This document shows, in pieces, positions 36,960 through 48,587 of a stretch of 64,000 nt of DNA; positions within the stretch are counted from its first letter, which is position 1; every line of letters starts with the position of its first letter. The stretch comes from Acinetobacter puyangensis (GTDB lineage Bacteria; Pseudomonadota; Gammaproteobacteria; Pseudomonadales; Moraxellaceae), in the NCBI RefSeq assembly GCF_900096995.1, contig NZ_OANT01000004.1, positions 186,001 to 250,000 of the forward strand. Reading direction: 5' to 3'. The position numbers and the translations under genes are program-made. The notes beneath the pieces were generated by a model. It was given only the letters and a program-made list of their open reading frames with translations, was not told where the DNA came from and ran no database searches.

Positions 36960-37003
36960 GTACAAGAACGGGCGTTTATACAATTTAGAATAAGGATCTT
37001 TGT

Positions 37004-37372
37004 ATGGCTAGCATCTTAATTATCGATGACTCCCCAACCGAAACATTTCGTTTTAAAGAAATTTTAACGAAACATGGTTTTAGCACGATTGAAGCAAGCA
37101 ATGGTGCAGATGGCGTCACACTTGCAAAAACGGAACAGCCGGATCTCATCCTTATGGATGTGGTGATGCCGGGTGTAAATGGATTTCAGGCAACCCGTCA
37201 GATTACCCGTTCACCAGAGACCCAACATATTCCGGTGGTGATTGTCAGTACCAAAGATCAGGCCACAGATCGCCTATGGGGAAAACGTCAAGGTGCCAAA
37301 GATTATTTGGTCAAACCTGTGGATGAAAACAAGCTGATTGAAACCATCAATAGCTATTTGAATGTGAATTAA
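37004..37372 (+). CDS. pilH: Pil-Chp response regulator PilH
   Basis: A 122-residue CheY-like receiver with D8-D9, acceptor D52 in LILMDVVMPG and lysine in YLVKPVD. The second of the two receivers phosphorylated by ChpA. In Pseudomonas it acts in opposition to PilG, or as a phosphate sink, in twitching control. pilI follows after three bases. Confidence 0.93.
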   Translation: MASILIIDDSPTETFRFKEILTKHGFSTIEASNGADGVTLAKTEQPDLILMDVVMPGVNGFQATRQITRSPETQHIPVVIVSTKDQATDRLWGKRQGAKDYLVKPVDENKLIETINSYLNVN

Positions 37373-37375
37373 GTC

Positions 37376-37900
37376 ATGGCAGCTAAGGGATTTATTGAAC
37401 TTCTTCGCTTGGCAGATCGAGGTAAAAAAAGACAAGTCAGTCTGATTGATCCGCAATCAAGATGGTCCGGTGTTGCATTTGAGATATTGGGTAAATATTT
37501 TGTTGCGCCGCTGGGTGATGTTGCCGAAGTGATTTATCTGCCGGAGTGGACACCCATTCCAAGAACCAAAGTCTGGTCTTGTGGTGTTGCAAATCTACGT
37601 GGACGATTGCTGTCTATTACAGATTTATCGGCTTTTATTGCAAATTCTGCCATAGAGATTAAACCGACCAGTAAAATTTTGTGTTTGTCTCATTCTGAAT
37701 ATTATTGTGGGGTCATTGTCGATCAGGTTTTCGGGATTCAGCATTTTAATACGCAAAGCTATTTTAAAAAATCTGATGCGTTGTCTGAGCCTTTTAAGGA
37801 ATTTTGTCAGGGTCATTTTATTCATCAGAACAAACCCTGGCATGTATTTATGCTAAGAGATTTGCTCAATAGTCAACGTTTTATGAATCCATCATTATAG
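37376..37900 (+). CDS. pilI: CheW-like adaptor PilI
   Basis: A 174-residue CheW-domain protein that couples the receptor PilJ to the kinase ChpA. The CheW core (about residues 30-165) includes the FEILGKYFVAPLGDVAEVIY strand pair and the NLRGRLLSITDLSAF motif, the conserved arginine-glycine turn of CheW proteins. Short upstream spacing to pilH suggests coupled translation. Confidence 0.9.
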   Translation: MAAKGFIELLRLADRGKKRQVSLIDPQSRWSGVAFEILGKYFVAPLGDVAEVIYLPEWTPIPRTKVWSCGVANLRGRLLSITDLSAFIANSAIEIKPTSKILCLSHSEYYCGVIVDQVFGIQHFNTQSYFKKSDALSEPFKEFCQGHFIHQNKPWHVFMLRDLLNSQRFMNPSL

Positions 37901-37948
37901 TCATAGCAGTTTTGCTAAATTATTAAGGTATTTAGGGGGAGAGCTTGC

Positions 37949-40021
37949 ATGGGCTTGGGGCTAGGAAAAAACAAAAGTAATCAGGGGCGGTCTCGCAATC
38001 CTGCATTTAATAAAGCAGGAAAATTATTAGATCAACTTGCCTCGTTCTTTGGTGGGGATCGACAGCAAGCGATTCGTTATCTGGGTTTGTTATTTGTTTC
38101 ATTACTGGTATCGATCATCTTGTTCTTTGCGGTGCTCTGGTCGAACAGTCGCGAAACGACCTTAACCCGTAATATCGGAGACTTGCGTTTACTGTCGCAG
38201 CAAATCTCAAAACAGTCCGCAGAAGCGGCTGTGCAGGGTGATGAAAAAATCGTTAACACGTTAAAACAGAACCAGACTCAATTCACTCAAGCACTGGATA
38301 CCGTTGTCAATATCCATGGTAATGATGAGAAAATCCAGAAGCTGGTGGCGGACTGGAAGATTACCAATAGCAACATCGATTTAATTGTAAAACGTCAAAA
38401 AACCATCAGTACGCTACAAGGTTTAGGCCTGCAAATTACCGAAGCGATACCGGGAATGCAATCTGAATATAACTTGCTGGTCGATGAAATGACACGTGCT
38501 GGTTATTCTGCCTCACAAGTTGCCTTGGCGAAAAATCAGGTCTATTTGGCTGAACGTATTTTACGCTCGATTAATACAGTATTGACGGGGAATGAAAATT
38601 CTGTTGAATATGCCGATAACTTTAGTACCGATACAGAAACATTCGGTACCTATTTAAACGGTCAGCTTAATGGCAGTGCAGAAAATGGTGTAGAACGTAT
38701 TGGCGATCCTAAAATGCGCCAAATTCTTGAAGGTATTCAAACCGAATATGATCAAGTCTTAAAAAGTGCCGCAGTCAATGTGTTGGTGAACTCTGCACCG
38801 CTGCTGGAAGTGCGTCAGGCCTCGGCAAAAATATTTAGTCAATCTGACGAGTTACTGGAAACCTTAAATTCGCTTGCAGAAGAAACCCATTCTTATGTAA
38901 CACTGTTGTCGATTCTATTGGCGATTACTGTATTAGCAGCGGCATTTGCGGTGTATAAGTTACTTAACTTGCGTAACAAAGCCGACCAGCAACGCGTATT
39001 AGGCTTGCAGGAAGAATATGATCGTAACCAAAATGCGATTTTACGATTATTGGATGAAATTGCTGATTTGGCTGATGGTGATTTACGTTCATATGCAACG
39101 GTATCCGAAGACTTTACCGGTGCAATTGCCGACTCGATTAACTTTGCGATTGACCAGTTACGTGATCTGGTTTCCCGTATCAATACCACCTCAGAAGAAG
39201 TGGCAAAATACTCACAGGAAACCCAACACATTACCATGCAATTGTCAGAAGCGTCTGAACACAATGCACAGGAAATTGCGGGTGCTTCTGCTGCGATCAG
39301 TCAAATGGCGATCTCAATTGATCAGGTATCGGCAAACTCACTGGAATCTGCCGAAGTTGCTAAACGCTCGGTTAATATCGCAACCAATGGTGCAAATGTG
39401 GTAAATCGTACTATTGAAGGGATGGATACCATTCGTGAACAGATTCAGGAAACGTCAAAACGTATTAAACGTCTGGGTGAATCTTCTCAGGAAATTGGTA
39501 ATATTGTCTCACTGATTAACGATATTGCAGACCAAACCAACATCCTCGCATTGAATGCTGCGATTCAGGCCTCAATGGCAGGGGAAGCAGGTCGTGGTTT
39601 TGCGGTGGTTGCTGATGAGGTGCAACGTCTTGCAGAGCGTTCTGCAACTGCAACCAAACAGATTGAGTCACTGGTGAAAACAATTCAAACGGATACCAAT
39701 GAAGCGGTGACCTCGATGGAATTAACCACTACCGAAGTGGTAAGAGGGACTACACTTGCCAAAGATGCAGGTATTGCACTGGATGAGATTCAAAATGTAT
39801 CGGGAACATTGGCAAGCCTGATTCAAAACATTTCAGATGCGGCACGTGAACAGGCAGGTTCTGCAAGTCACATTTCGCAAACCATGAATGTGGTCCAAGA
39901 CATTACCATACAGACCACATCATCTACCATGGAAGCGGCGCGTTCTGTTACCGAGCTTTCACATATGGCTGAGGCTTTACGTGAATCGGTGACCGACTTT
40001 AAGTTACCTGAAAATATGTAA
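37949..40021 (+). CDS. pilJ: Methyl-accepting chemotaxis-type receptor PilJ
   Basis: A 690-residue transmembrane chemoreceptor. Helix 1 is near residues 48-68, followed by a periplasmic PilJ-type helical sensory domain (about 70-315), helix 2 near 316-338, a HAMP-like linker and the signalling domain (about 420-690). The hairpin tip [20 protein letters not shown] then [20 protein letters not shown] is intact. A strong GGGGGAG site precedes the ATG. In twitching systems it senses pilus-related or surface signals and feeds ChpA. Confidence 0.94.
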   Translation: MGLGLGKNKSNQGRSRNPAFNKAGKLLDQLASFFGGDRQQAIRYLGLLFVSLLVSIILFFAVLWSNSRETTLTRNIGDLRLLSQQISKQSAEAAVQGDEKIVNTLKQNQTQFTQALDTVVNIHGNDEKIQKLVADWKITNSNIDLIVKRQKTISTLQGLGLQITEAIPGMQSEYNLLVDEMTRAGYSASQVALAKNQVYLAERILRSINTVLTGNENSVEYADNFSTDTETFGTYLNGQLNGSAENGVERIGDPKMRQILEGIQTEYDQVLKSAAVNVLVNSAPLLEVRQASAKIFSQSDELLETLNSLAEETHSYVTLLSILLAITVLAAAFAVYKLLNLRNKADQQRVLGLQEEYDRNQNAILRLLDEIADLADGDLRSYATVSEDFTGAIADSINFAIDQLRDLVSRINTTSEEVAKYSQETQHITMQLSEASEHNAQEIAGASAAISQMAISIDQVSANSLESAEVAKRSVNIATNGANVVNRTIEGMDTIREQIQETSKRIKRLGESSQEIGNIVSLINDIADQTNILALNAAIQASMAGEAGRGFAVVADEVQRLAERSATATKQIESLVKTIQTDTNEAVTSMELTTTEVVRGTTLAKDAGIALDEIQNVSGTLASLIQNISDAAREQAGSASHISQTMNVVQDITIQTTSSTMEAARSVTELSHMAEALRESVTDFKLPENM

Positions 40022-40191
40022 CTTGCTATCCGATGTAATCAGTTGATTACATCGGAAGATAACCAACTTTTATTGAATAAAATGTATTTGCGCATACGAA
40101 CAACAAATGGATTTTCAGATTGAAATAGAAAGATTTAGTTTGAAAATTTATTGTTCACACAGCATTTGATGGTATAGAAGAAGCAAAGCTT

Positions 40192-43100
40192 ATGAACGAA
40201 GTTTTAAAAGAATTAATTAGTCATATTGAGCTTCCCACTGATCAATTGAAAGATCAGGATCCAGAAATTCGTGAAATTTTTATTGAAGAAGTACAGGAAA
40301 TTATCGAGTTTCTGGATTCTGTTTTGCCGCAGTGGCTTGATAATCCATCAAATCAGATAATTCTGACCGATATACGTCGTTCTTATCATACCTTAAAAGG
40401 CTCTGGTCGGATGGCTGGTGCCTTATCGTCCGCTGAACTGGCCTGGGCGGTGGAGGAGATGTTAAATCGTGTAATGGCAGGGGTGATCTCACTTAATAAG
40501 GACGTACAGGAACTGGTTTATTCTGTTGCGATCTTATATAAAATACTGGTGCTGGATTTTGAAAACGGTGAGGGTCATCAGATTGATATTCGATCATGGA
40601 TTGTGACAGCAAATCGCTTACGAGATATGCAGGAAGTTGAACCTGCATTACGTTTCACTATTGAGTATTATCAAGCCCAAGATACTCTAGTTGAAAATAT
40701 TGGTGAAAGTGTATTCGAATCTGACACATCACAGTCTGAGGTTGAGGAAACTATTGCAAGTCCAGTAGAGCTTGACAATCTTGAACTCGTAGAAGAGACA
40801 GAACGTACTGAAAATATAGAAGAAACCAATTATCTTGTAGAAATTGAAAATATAGAAAATTTTGAAAGCATAGGTGATGTTGAAAGCGTAGAAGATCAAA
40901 CACTAGAAATCTTTCTGGAAGAAAGTGCAGAACATCTACAGATTATTTCCAGTTTCTGGCATTTGCAGCATGAACCTAGTGTGGAAGAGTTTAACCAGTT
41001 GATTCGGGCTGTACATACAATTCGTGGTAGTTCTGGCATGGTGGGTGTCGATTCGATTTTTGTAGCCAGTAGCAATGTCGAAAATGTCTTTAAACATATT
41101 GATCAGGATCGATATCCACAATTAAATGCAGAAAAACAGCTATTACTTGAATATCATGAATATGTGAATGCCTATATTGGTGTGCTGTCTGACGATAAGA
41201 CATCTGATCAATTGGCCTTGCTGGATGAGGCTTTTGCACATACTTTTGCCTTGTTTGAAGCTGATTATGGTATTGATAACAATGATAAAAATACACAAGG
41301 ACTGGTTTCTAAGCTTCTGGATTTAGGTATTAATGATTTACTTGATGCCGAGTTTGCTTTTGTCGAAGAAGCTGAAGCTGGTTTGATGGGTTATTTGATC
41401 AGCTTATTAGAGCAAGCTGAAATTTTGCAAACGCATCTCTATGCCAAGCAAACAGAGTCATTACGCAAAGTTACCCAATATTTAGACCAGTGTTATCACG
41501 CTCTATTAAATCAAAAAATTTCCGTACAACAACATTTGGACTTATTCAAAAAAGTTCAGGCTTTACATCAATATCTGATTGATGCTTTTGATGGCCTGGC
41601 ATCAGGTCAAAATGTTGCTATTACCCATTTGGTTGAAGCCGAGTTTGAGCAAGTCCTGTCAGAAATTCAGGAAGTTGATATACCTCATCGCTCTCTAGTC
41701 TTAACGGACAATGTATTGCCTGCAAACGTTTCATATGACAGTACTTTATCTAAAGATACTGCATTACAAGGTATTGATACAGAACATGCTGATATCGAAA
41801 GTCGTGATCATATACAGACACAACATGCCAATATAGTATTTGATGCCGAATTGCTGGATATTTTTCTGGAAGAATCCTATGAGCTTGTGGCTGCAATGGA
41901 TGCAGATTTCAATTTATGGGAACAAAATCCGGAAAATACACAGGTTTTGAAAGATCTCTTTCGTTATTTGCATACCTTAAAAGGTGGTGCAAATATGATT
42001 CAGGCTACGCATCTGGGTGAGATTGCACATGAGCTGGAGAGCATTTATGAACGCATCTTAAATGGTCGGATTCAGCCTTCTATAACAGCGATACAAAGCA
42101 TACGATATGCACAAGATGAGATTGCTGCACGGTTGCAACAATTACGTGATCATGCCATTGATGAGGATAATCCTGATCTGATCGCCAGTTTAAGGGCGAT
42201 TTCTCATGCTGCACAGTCTAGTTTACAGGCTCCACAGATTATTGTGCATGACGATGCAAATGAAATCATGGTAGATCAGACAGCTCTATCTGTATTGTCC
42301 GATCATGTGGATTCTGTTCAGGATCAAGCGCAGGAATCCGATCAGGATCAATCTACTGCACAGCAGCATGTGATTGATTTTGAATGGGTTGAACCTGATC
42401 TTTCTGTTCAACAGGCTGCTACTTTAGATCAGGCGCATCAGGTTGCCACATCGCAAGATGAGCAACAAGATGTCGAACCCATGTCTGAACCACAAGGTTT
42501 TGATGATGAGTTACTGGCCATCTTTCTGGAAGAGTCTGATGAACTGGTTGCGGCAATGGATACTGATTTCAATGCGTGGCAGCAGAACCCGGAAAATACA
42601 CAACTTTTAAAAAATCTGTTTCGCTATTTGCATACCTTAAAAGGTGGGGCAAATATGGTGCAGGCAAGCCATCTTGGTGAGATTGCACATGAACTGGAAA
42701 ATATTTATGAACGTGTACTGAATGGGCAAGTTTCACCTTCTACGCAAGTCATGCAAACGATTCGTTACGTACAAGATGATATTGCCATTAGACTGCAAAA
42801 ATTACGTGATCAGTCCATTGATGAAGCAAATCCTGCTTTAATTGCCGATTTACATCGGATTGCGGCAGGTGAAATAGTTGCCGATTTGGGTATCCAGTCA
42901 TTGGTGCAACATGACCAATCTGAGGTTGGTGAACAAGTCATTGAGAGTAATACGGATACAGCAGCAGAAAATACGATTACAGATGCTGCTCAACCTATTT
43001 CAGAATTGTCTGAATCTGTTAACTCTGATGTTGTAGAACCAGTTTCCGTTGAAACTCAGGATCAGCATAGCGCTGAAACAGCCTTGTTATCGTCTGAAGT

Positions 43101-45504
43101 AACAAGCGATACGGTTAATTCTACGATTCCACCACTACTCGCACATGCAATTGCCGAAGGTGACGAAGAAAAAATTGTTATTGTAGAAAGCTATATCGAA
43201 GAAGCACAGGAATTGCTGAAACAAGGCGAAACCGTATTCGAGCAATGGCGTAATGATCGTAATAACCGTAGGATCTTGCTGACCTTACAACGTGCATATC
43301 ATACCTTGAAAGGCAATTCCCGCGTTGTGCATGAACAGTTGGTTGCTGATATTGCATATCAACTTGAAACAGTATTTGAGCGGTTTTCAATTCATCAATT
43401 TGCCTCAGAACGCTATGATCATTTGATTCAACAGGCGCAAGCGTGGTTGTATCATGCCATTTTAAATGGCAGCTTTGATGGTGCAAGTGAGTTAAAAGCG
43501 CGTTTGCAAGCGATTAAATATCAGGATTCACAGTTGCCTGCCGATGAAGAGTTGGGCAGTGAAACGATTGATTTTGCTACGGTTGCACAATATGACGTGG
43601 TACAAGGCGATGGTTCGACACCACCACCGATGTATGCAGAAGTTGAGAAGAATCATGAAACCCAAGCACAGGAACAAATCCGTATTTCTGCCGATCTGGT
43701 TGAAAAAATGATTGATCTCTCTGGTGAAAGTGCCATTAACCGTTCCCGTATCGAACTGGATTTGGGACAAATGAATTTTACCTTATCTGAAATGGAACTT
43801 GCCATTCAGCGTCTTGCGGATCAGCTGCGTCGAATGGAAGGTGAGTTGGAAACACAAATTCTGGTGAAACATGAAATAACCGGTCAGCGTTATGGTGAGT
43901 TTGATCCACTGGAAATGGACCAATATTCGGCATTGAACCAGTTGTCAAAGTCACTGGCGGAATCTGCATCGGATTTAATTGATTTTAAAACCACATTGTC
44001 GGAAAAAATTCGTGATACAGAGAATCTGCTGTTACAGCAATCCCGTATCCAGAATGAATTACAGCAAAGTTTAATGGGGACACGTCTGGTACCATTTACC
44101 CGCCTGTTACCACGGTTACAGCGTTTAGTACGTCAGACTTCCACCCAGCTCAATCGACCAGTTGAGTTGAATATCGAGAATACCGAAGGCGAGTTGGACC
44201 GTAATATTCTGGAACGTCTGGTTTCTCCACTTGAACATATGTTGCGTAATGCAATTGACCATGGGATTGAAGATCCGGAAACCCGTAAACAGTTGGGTAA
44301 ATCTACAACAGGGCATATCAATTTAAATATCGCCCGTGAAGCGAATGATATTCTAATCATTTTTTCTGATGATGGTCACGGCATTGATGTCGCCGCAGTC
44401 AAACAGAAAGCAGAGCAAAATGGCCTGATTACAGCGGGTGTACAGATCAGTGATGTCGATCTGATGCAATATATCTTCCATTCCGGATTAACCACTGCTC
44501 AAAAAGTCACGCAAATTTCTGGACGTGGTGTCGGTCTTGATGTGGTACAAAGTGAGATCAAATCACTGGGTGGTCATGTCAGTGTCAATTCGGAATTGGG
44601 CAAAGGGACAGAATTTACCATACGCGTACCAACCACTGTGGCAGTTAGTGATGCCTTGATGGTCCGGGTAGGTGAGCAGCAATTTGCTTTACCCCTTGCA
44701 CAAATTGAACGTATTGTTCGGGTATCACCAGTGGCATTGGCCGAATATTACGACAGCAAGGCTGAACAGTTTGAACTGGATCAGACTTCTTATCGCTTAC
44801 GTTATGTCGGTGAGTTTGTGACCGGACAAGCAAAACCTGTATTTAATAATATGGGTTCATCCGTCCCGGTAATTATTTTTAATAGTGCTGGTCGTTCGGT
44901 TGCATTACAAGTGGATCAACTGGTCGGTTCTCGTGCGCAAATTGTAATTAAACCTATTGGTAAGCAAATGTCATCTGTCGGTTCAGTCGGCGGTGCAACC
45001 ATTCTTGCCGATGGTCGTGTCTGTCTGATTCTGGACGGACAGAATATTGCACGACTGGTATTGACTACTGCCCGGGCACATCGGGTTGAACAGATTGTGC
45101 AACAGCCTGCGGAAATTCGAGCATCTCGTAGAACCGTGATGGTAGTCGATGATTCGGTGACTGTACGTAAAGTGACATCACGCTTGCTAGAACGTAATGG
45201 CTTTGATGTTGTGACGGCTAAAGATGGTGTAGAAGCGATAGAAAAACTGGCATCGATTACACCAGACTTGATGCTATTGGATATTGAAATGCCACGTATG
45301 GACGGTTTTGAAGTGGCAAATTACATCCGTCATGATTCACAACACAAGCATTTACCCATCATCATGATTACTTCACGTACTGGTGAAAAACATCGTGAAC
45401 ATGCCTTTAGTCTGGGTGTAAATGATTATATGGGCAAACCTTTCCAGGAAGCAGAACTTCTGGACAATATCCATAAAATTTTGGGTATGGAAAAAGTTTT
45501 TTAA
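40192..45504 (+). CDS. chpA: Hybrid chemosensory histidine kinase ChpA (PilL) with five Hpt domains
   Basis: A 1770-residue CheA-type hybrid kinase. Phosphotransfer (Hpt) histidines can be located at H66 (HTLKGSGRMAG), H275 (HTIRGSSGMVG), H594 and H814 (both HTLKGGANM) and H1037 (HTLKGNSRVV). The third and fourth Hpt modules are a 660-bp in-frame direct duplication. The kinase core follows: dimerisation helix (from about 1170), the N-box EHMLRNAIDHGIEDPE (about 1348-1363) and the G-box SDDGHGID, then a CheW-like regulatory domain (about 1490-1620) and a C-terminal receiver with acceptor D1697 (LLDIEMPRMDG). It passes phosphate to PilG and PilH. Acidic spacers separate the Hpt modules. Confidence 0.94.
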   Translation: MNEVLKELISHIELPTDQLKDQDPEIREIFIEEVQEIIEFLDSVLPQWLDNPSNQIILTDIRRSYHTLKGSGRMAGALSSAELAWAVEEMLNRVMAGVISLNKDVQELVYSVAILYKILVLDFENGEGHQIDIRSWIVTANRLRDMQEVEPALRFTIEYYQAQDTLVENIGESVFESDTSQSEVEETIASPVELDNLELVEETERTENIEETNYLVEIENIENFESIGDVESVEDQTLEIFLEESAEHLQIISSFWHLQHEPSVEEFNQLIRAVHTIRGSSGMVGVDSIFVASSNVENVFKHIDQDRYPQLNAEKQLLLEYHEYVNAYIGVLSDDKTSDQLALLDEAFAHTFALFEADYGIDNNDKNTQGLVSKLLDLGINDLLDAEFAFVEEAEAGLMGYLISLLEQAEILQTHLYAKQTESLRKVTQYLDQCYHALLNQKISVQQHLDLFKKVQALHQYLIDAFDGLASGQNVAITHLVEAEFEQVLSEIQEVDIPHRSLVLTDNVLPANVSYDSTLSKDTALQGIDTEHADIESRDHIQTQHANIVFDAELLDIFLEESYELVAAMDADFNLWEQNPENTQVLKDLFRYLHTLKGGANMIQATHLGEIAHELESIYERILNGRIQPSITAIQSIRYAQDEIAARLQQLRDHAIDEDNPDLIASLRAISHAAQSSLQAPQIIVHDDANEIMVDQTALSVLSDHVDSVQDQAQESDQDQSTAQQHVIDFEWVEPDLSVQQAATLDQAHQVATSQDEQQDVEPMSEPQGFDDELLAIFLEESDELVAAMDTDFNAWQQNPENTQLLKNLFRYLHTLKGGANMVQASHLGEIAHELENIYERVLNGQVSPSTQVMQTIRYVQDDIAIRLQKLRDQSIDEANPALIADLHRIAAGEIVADLGIQSLVQHDQSEVGEQVIESNTDTAAENTITDAAQPISELSESVNSDVVEPVSVETQDQHSAETALLSSEVTSDTVNSTIPPLLAHAIAEGDEEKIVIVESYIEEAQELLKQGETVFEQWRNDRNNRRILLTLQRAYHTLKGNSRVVHEQLVADIAYQLETVFERFSIHQFASERYDHLIQQAQAWLYHAILNGSFDGASELKARLQAIKYQDSQLPADEELGSETIDFATVAQYDVVQGDGSTPPPMYAEVEKNHETQAQEQIRISADLVEKMIDLSGESAINRSRIELDLGQMNFTLSEMELAIQRLADQLRRMEGELETQILVKHEITGQRYGEFDPLEMDQYSALNQLSKSLAESASDLIDFKTTLSEKIRDTENLLLQQSRIQNELQQSLMGTRLVPFTRLLPRLQRLVRQTSTQLNRPVELNIENTEGELDRNILERLVSPLEHMLRNAIDHGIEDPETRKQLGKSTTGHINLNIAREANDILIIFSDDGHGIDVAAVKQKAEQNGLITAGVQISDVDLMQYIFHSGLTTAQKVTQISGRGVGLDVVQSEIKSLGGHVSVNSELGKGTEFTIRVPTTVAVSDALMVRVGEQQFALPLAQIERIVRVSPVALAEYYDSKAEQFELDQTSYRLRYVGEFVTGQAKPVFNNMGSSVPVIIFNSAGRSVALQVDQLVGSRAQIVIKPIGKQMSSVGSVGGATILADGRVCLILDGQNIARLVLTTARAHRVEQIVQQPAEIRASRRTVMVVDDSVTVRKVTSRLLERNGFDVVTAKDGVEAIEKLASITPDLMLLDIEMPRMDGFEVANYIRHDSQHKHLPIIMITSRTGEKHREHAFSLGVNDYMGKPFQEAELLDNIHKILGMEKVF

Positions 45505-45534
45505 TTTAAAAGATTTATTTGAAAGGAGCCGATA

Positions 45535-45990
45535 ATGCAACAGGATATTGTGCATGATTCAGCACTGGATTTAACACAGGAACAGATTCAGCGTCTGATT
45601 GCGACATCGACAGGGTTTATCGAAGCTTATGTCATTCCTGCGTACGGCGATGCAGCAATCCTTTTACCACAGAATATGGTGCTATCCGCAATGAATGTGC
45701 CGGCAAATGTGAATGAGGTTGAGTGGCATGATAAGCATCTGCCTACGTATATAGTGCACCGTCCAGAGCTACATGAAGTGACTGCACTGGTGATTGAGGG
45801 GGAAGATGAGTCGACACGTTTTGCGATCCTATGTGATGCAATGCCGGAGAGTATGCGCTTGCGTATTTCAGGGGTATTGGATGTGGAGAGGGAAACACCA
45901 AAATTTGTTTATCAATACGTTAAAGTGGATGAGCAACAATATCAAATTCCACATTTAAGCAATATTCAAAAAGATTTGTTTCAGGGCTAA
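45535..45990 (+). CDS. CheW-like protein at the end of the pil-chp operon (ChpC-like)
   Basis: A 151-residue protein starting 30 bases after chpA with AAGGAG at its front. The first half (IPAYGDAAILLPQNMVLSAMN) and the following strand pair (LPTYIVHRPE, TALVIEGEDES) resemble a CheW fold, and position matches ChpC, the second CheW adaptor of Pseudomonas. Sequence identity to CheW is low by eye, so the name is tentative. Confidence 0.7.
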   Translation: MQQDIVHDSALDLTQEQIQRLIATSTGFIEAYVIPAYGDAAILLPQNMVLSAMNVPANVNEVEWHDKHLPTYIVHRPELHEVTALVIEGEDESTRFAILCDAMPESMRLRISGVLDVERETPKFVYQYVKVDEQQYQIPHLSNIQKDLFQG

Positions 45991-45995
45991 AACTA

Positions 45996-46032
45996 AATAA
46001 AAACTTGCTGGTGTATTGATACTACCAGCAAG
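45996..46032 (-). terminator. Terminator of dapE (perhaps bidirectional)
   Basis: CTTGCTGGT (46004-46012) pairs with ACCAGCAAG (46024-46032), and an inner GTAT/ATAC pairing extends the stem. On the minus strand the hairpin is followed by a T-rich tail, so it serves dapE; on the plus strand it could also stop the pil-chp transcript. Confidence 0.75.
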
Positions 46033-46051
46033 CGCTTTAAAACAAATTCTA

Positions 46052-47194
<1,143 letters not shown>

Positions 47195-47257
47195 CTATAT
47201 ATAATGAATTATTGTAATAGTATAACAATTTTAAGCTGGAAATAACGAAAACTGCAT

Positions 47258-47291
47258 AAAAAAATACCCCTTACAATGAATGTAAGGGGTA
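47258..47291 (-). terminator. Terminator of the entericidin-like gene
   Basis: TACCCCTTACA (47265-47275) and TGTAAGGGGTA (47281-47291) form a perfect 11-bp stem with a 5-base loop. On the minus strand it is followed by seven T. It stands between the lipoprotein gene and dapE. Confidence 0.9.
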
Positions 47292-47334
47292 ATGCATCTA
47301 CGATGTTATCAAAGATTACTAGATCACATGTAGA

Positions 47335-47478
47335 TTACAGTTTTTTCTGAGTATCCGTTGCAGCTTGTGAAACTTTATCACCAGCTTTTGAAACGTCTTC
47401 TCCAACACCTTTAAATGTGTTACAACCAGTAATTACAACAGCAGATAGAATTGCGAAAGTTGCTAGCATTTTCTTCAT
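47335..47478 (-). CDS. Entericidin-like small lipoprotein
   Basis: A 47-residue lipoprotein. The signal peptide MKKMLATFAILSAVVITGC ends with a lipobox (ITGC, Cys19), and the mature part NTFKGVGEDVSKAGDKVS matches the entericidin A/B pattern of short amphipathic lipoproteins (CNTxxGxGxDVxxxGxxI). GGAG lies seven bases before the ATG and a strong terminator follows. Entericidins are cell-envelope lipoproteins linked to stress or lysis control in E. coli; only one copy is seen here, not an A/B pair. Confidence 0.88.
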   Translation of the reverse strand: MKKMLATFAILSAVVITGCNTFKGVGEDVSKAGDKVSQAATDTQKKL

Positions 47479-47627
47479 CAGCTTACTCCATATATTTCAA
47501 TATTTGTTTGTTATGCGGATTTGTCTAGGACATGATTAGAATGCTTGATTTAATGCGATTTTTCAGTGAAGAATAGGTTATATCTTGTTGCTTTACTGTG
47601 TAAAACACAGGTTTTATGCAAATGTCA

Positions 47628-48488
47628 CTATACTTTTATATTAAAAAGTGATTTACGGTTTGCTAACCGTAGCATTAAAAAATGATTTTGTGCGGCGTCA
47701 TAATATAATCCGTCTGTCCACCAGCGAATTAAATCTATATCGCTATGATGAATTTCCTGGAAAGGGCATAGCCACTCCTGTCTATACAACCGTCGCCATT
47801 TGCCATTATCAGGAATATGATCTAGCCATTTTCCCAACTGACGAGCGCAGTTTAACCAACTTGGAATATTGGCATGATGCGGAGGTAAATAGAGTTGACC
47901 TTTAACAATGGCATAGCGATCTTCAATCGGATAACCGAGTGCATGATCAAACTGAAATTGCTTTTGAGTAAGATGATTGAGTTTATGTACAAAAGTATCT
48001 TGTGGATTTAAACCAACCCATTGATTTAAACTTAAATCGGGTGCAGCCAAATAATATTTTAAACAGACTTCCCAGTGTTCAATACGATGATTCATTTTAT
48101 TTTTTAATAAAAAATCGATTTCTCCCAGCGTTTTTCCACCGCAATGACTTTGAATGCTATGTCCTAATAACTCGAAATAATGATTTTGAGCATCCTGTAA
48201 CCAGAACCATAGTAATGCTTCAAATCTTAAACCGAGTCGGGTACTTTTAATTTTTGACAAAAATGCAATTAATTCCTGCGGGTGATGATCTAAATCATGG
48301 AGACGGGGCTGATAGGCAGCATAGTAATCCTGCCATGCCTGATCGTCATGGAGATCAATGGTACGGCTGGAGGTAATTTCTTCTGGAAAATGGTGAATAA
48401 GGTTGGGACTGGCAATTGCAAATGCCAATTGCCTAACAACAGGCGTTTTGAAATTGAGCCAAGGCTCAAAATAATGGGAGGAAGACAT
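47628..48488 (-). CDS. DUF1853 family protein
   Basis: A 286-residue soluble protein of the DUF1853 family. Conserved pieces are GLRFEALLWFWL, GKTLGEIDFLL and HWEVCLKYYLA. The arrangement GEIDFL followed by EVCLKYY resembles the catalytic D-(x)-ExK layout of PD-(D/E)XK nuclease folds, an observation that would need structural comparison. No function is established. It is divergent from a DUF454 gene. Confidence 0.8.
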   Translation of the reverse strand: MSSSHYFEPWLNFKTPVVRQLAFAIASPNLIHHFPEEITSSRTIDLHDDQAWQDYYAAYQPRLHDLDHHPQELIAFLSKIKSTRLGLRFEALLWFWLQDAQNHYFELLGHSIQSHCGGKTLGEIDFLLKNKMNHRIEHWEVCLKYYLAAPDLSLNQWVGLNPQDTFVHKLNHLTQKQFQFDHALGYPIEDRYAIVKGQLYLPPHHANIPSWLNCARQLGKWLDHIPDNGKWRRLYRQEWLCPFQEIHHSDIDLIRWWTDGLYYDAAQNHFLMLRLANRKSLFNIKV

Positions 48489-48587
48489 GAGTAAAAGGAC
48501 TTTTTGAGAAAAATCTCATTCGGAAAATATACATACTATAGGATGAAAAACTTTATACTAGCATCATTCCTCTTTTGAGCAACTTTC

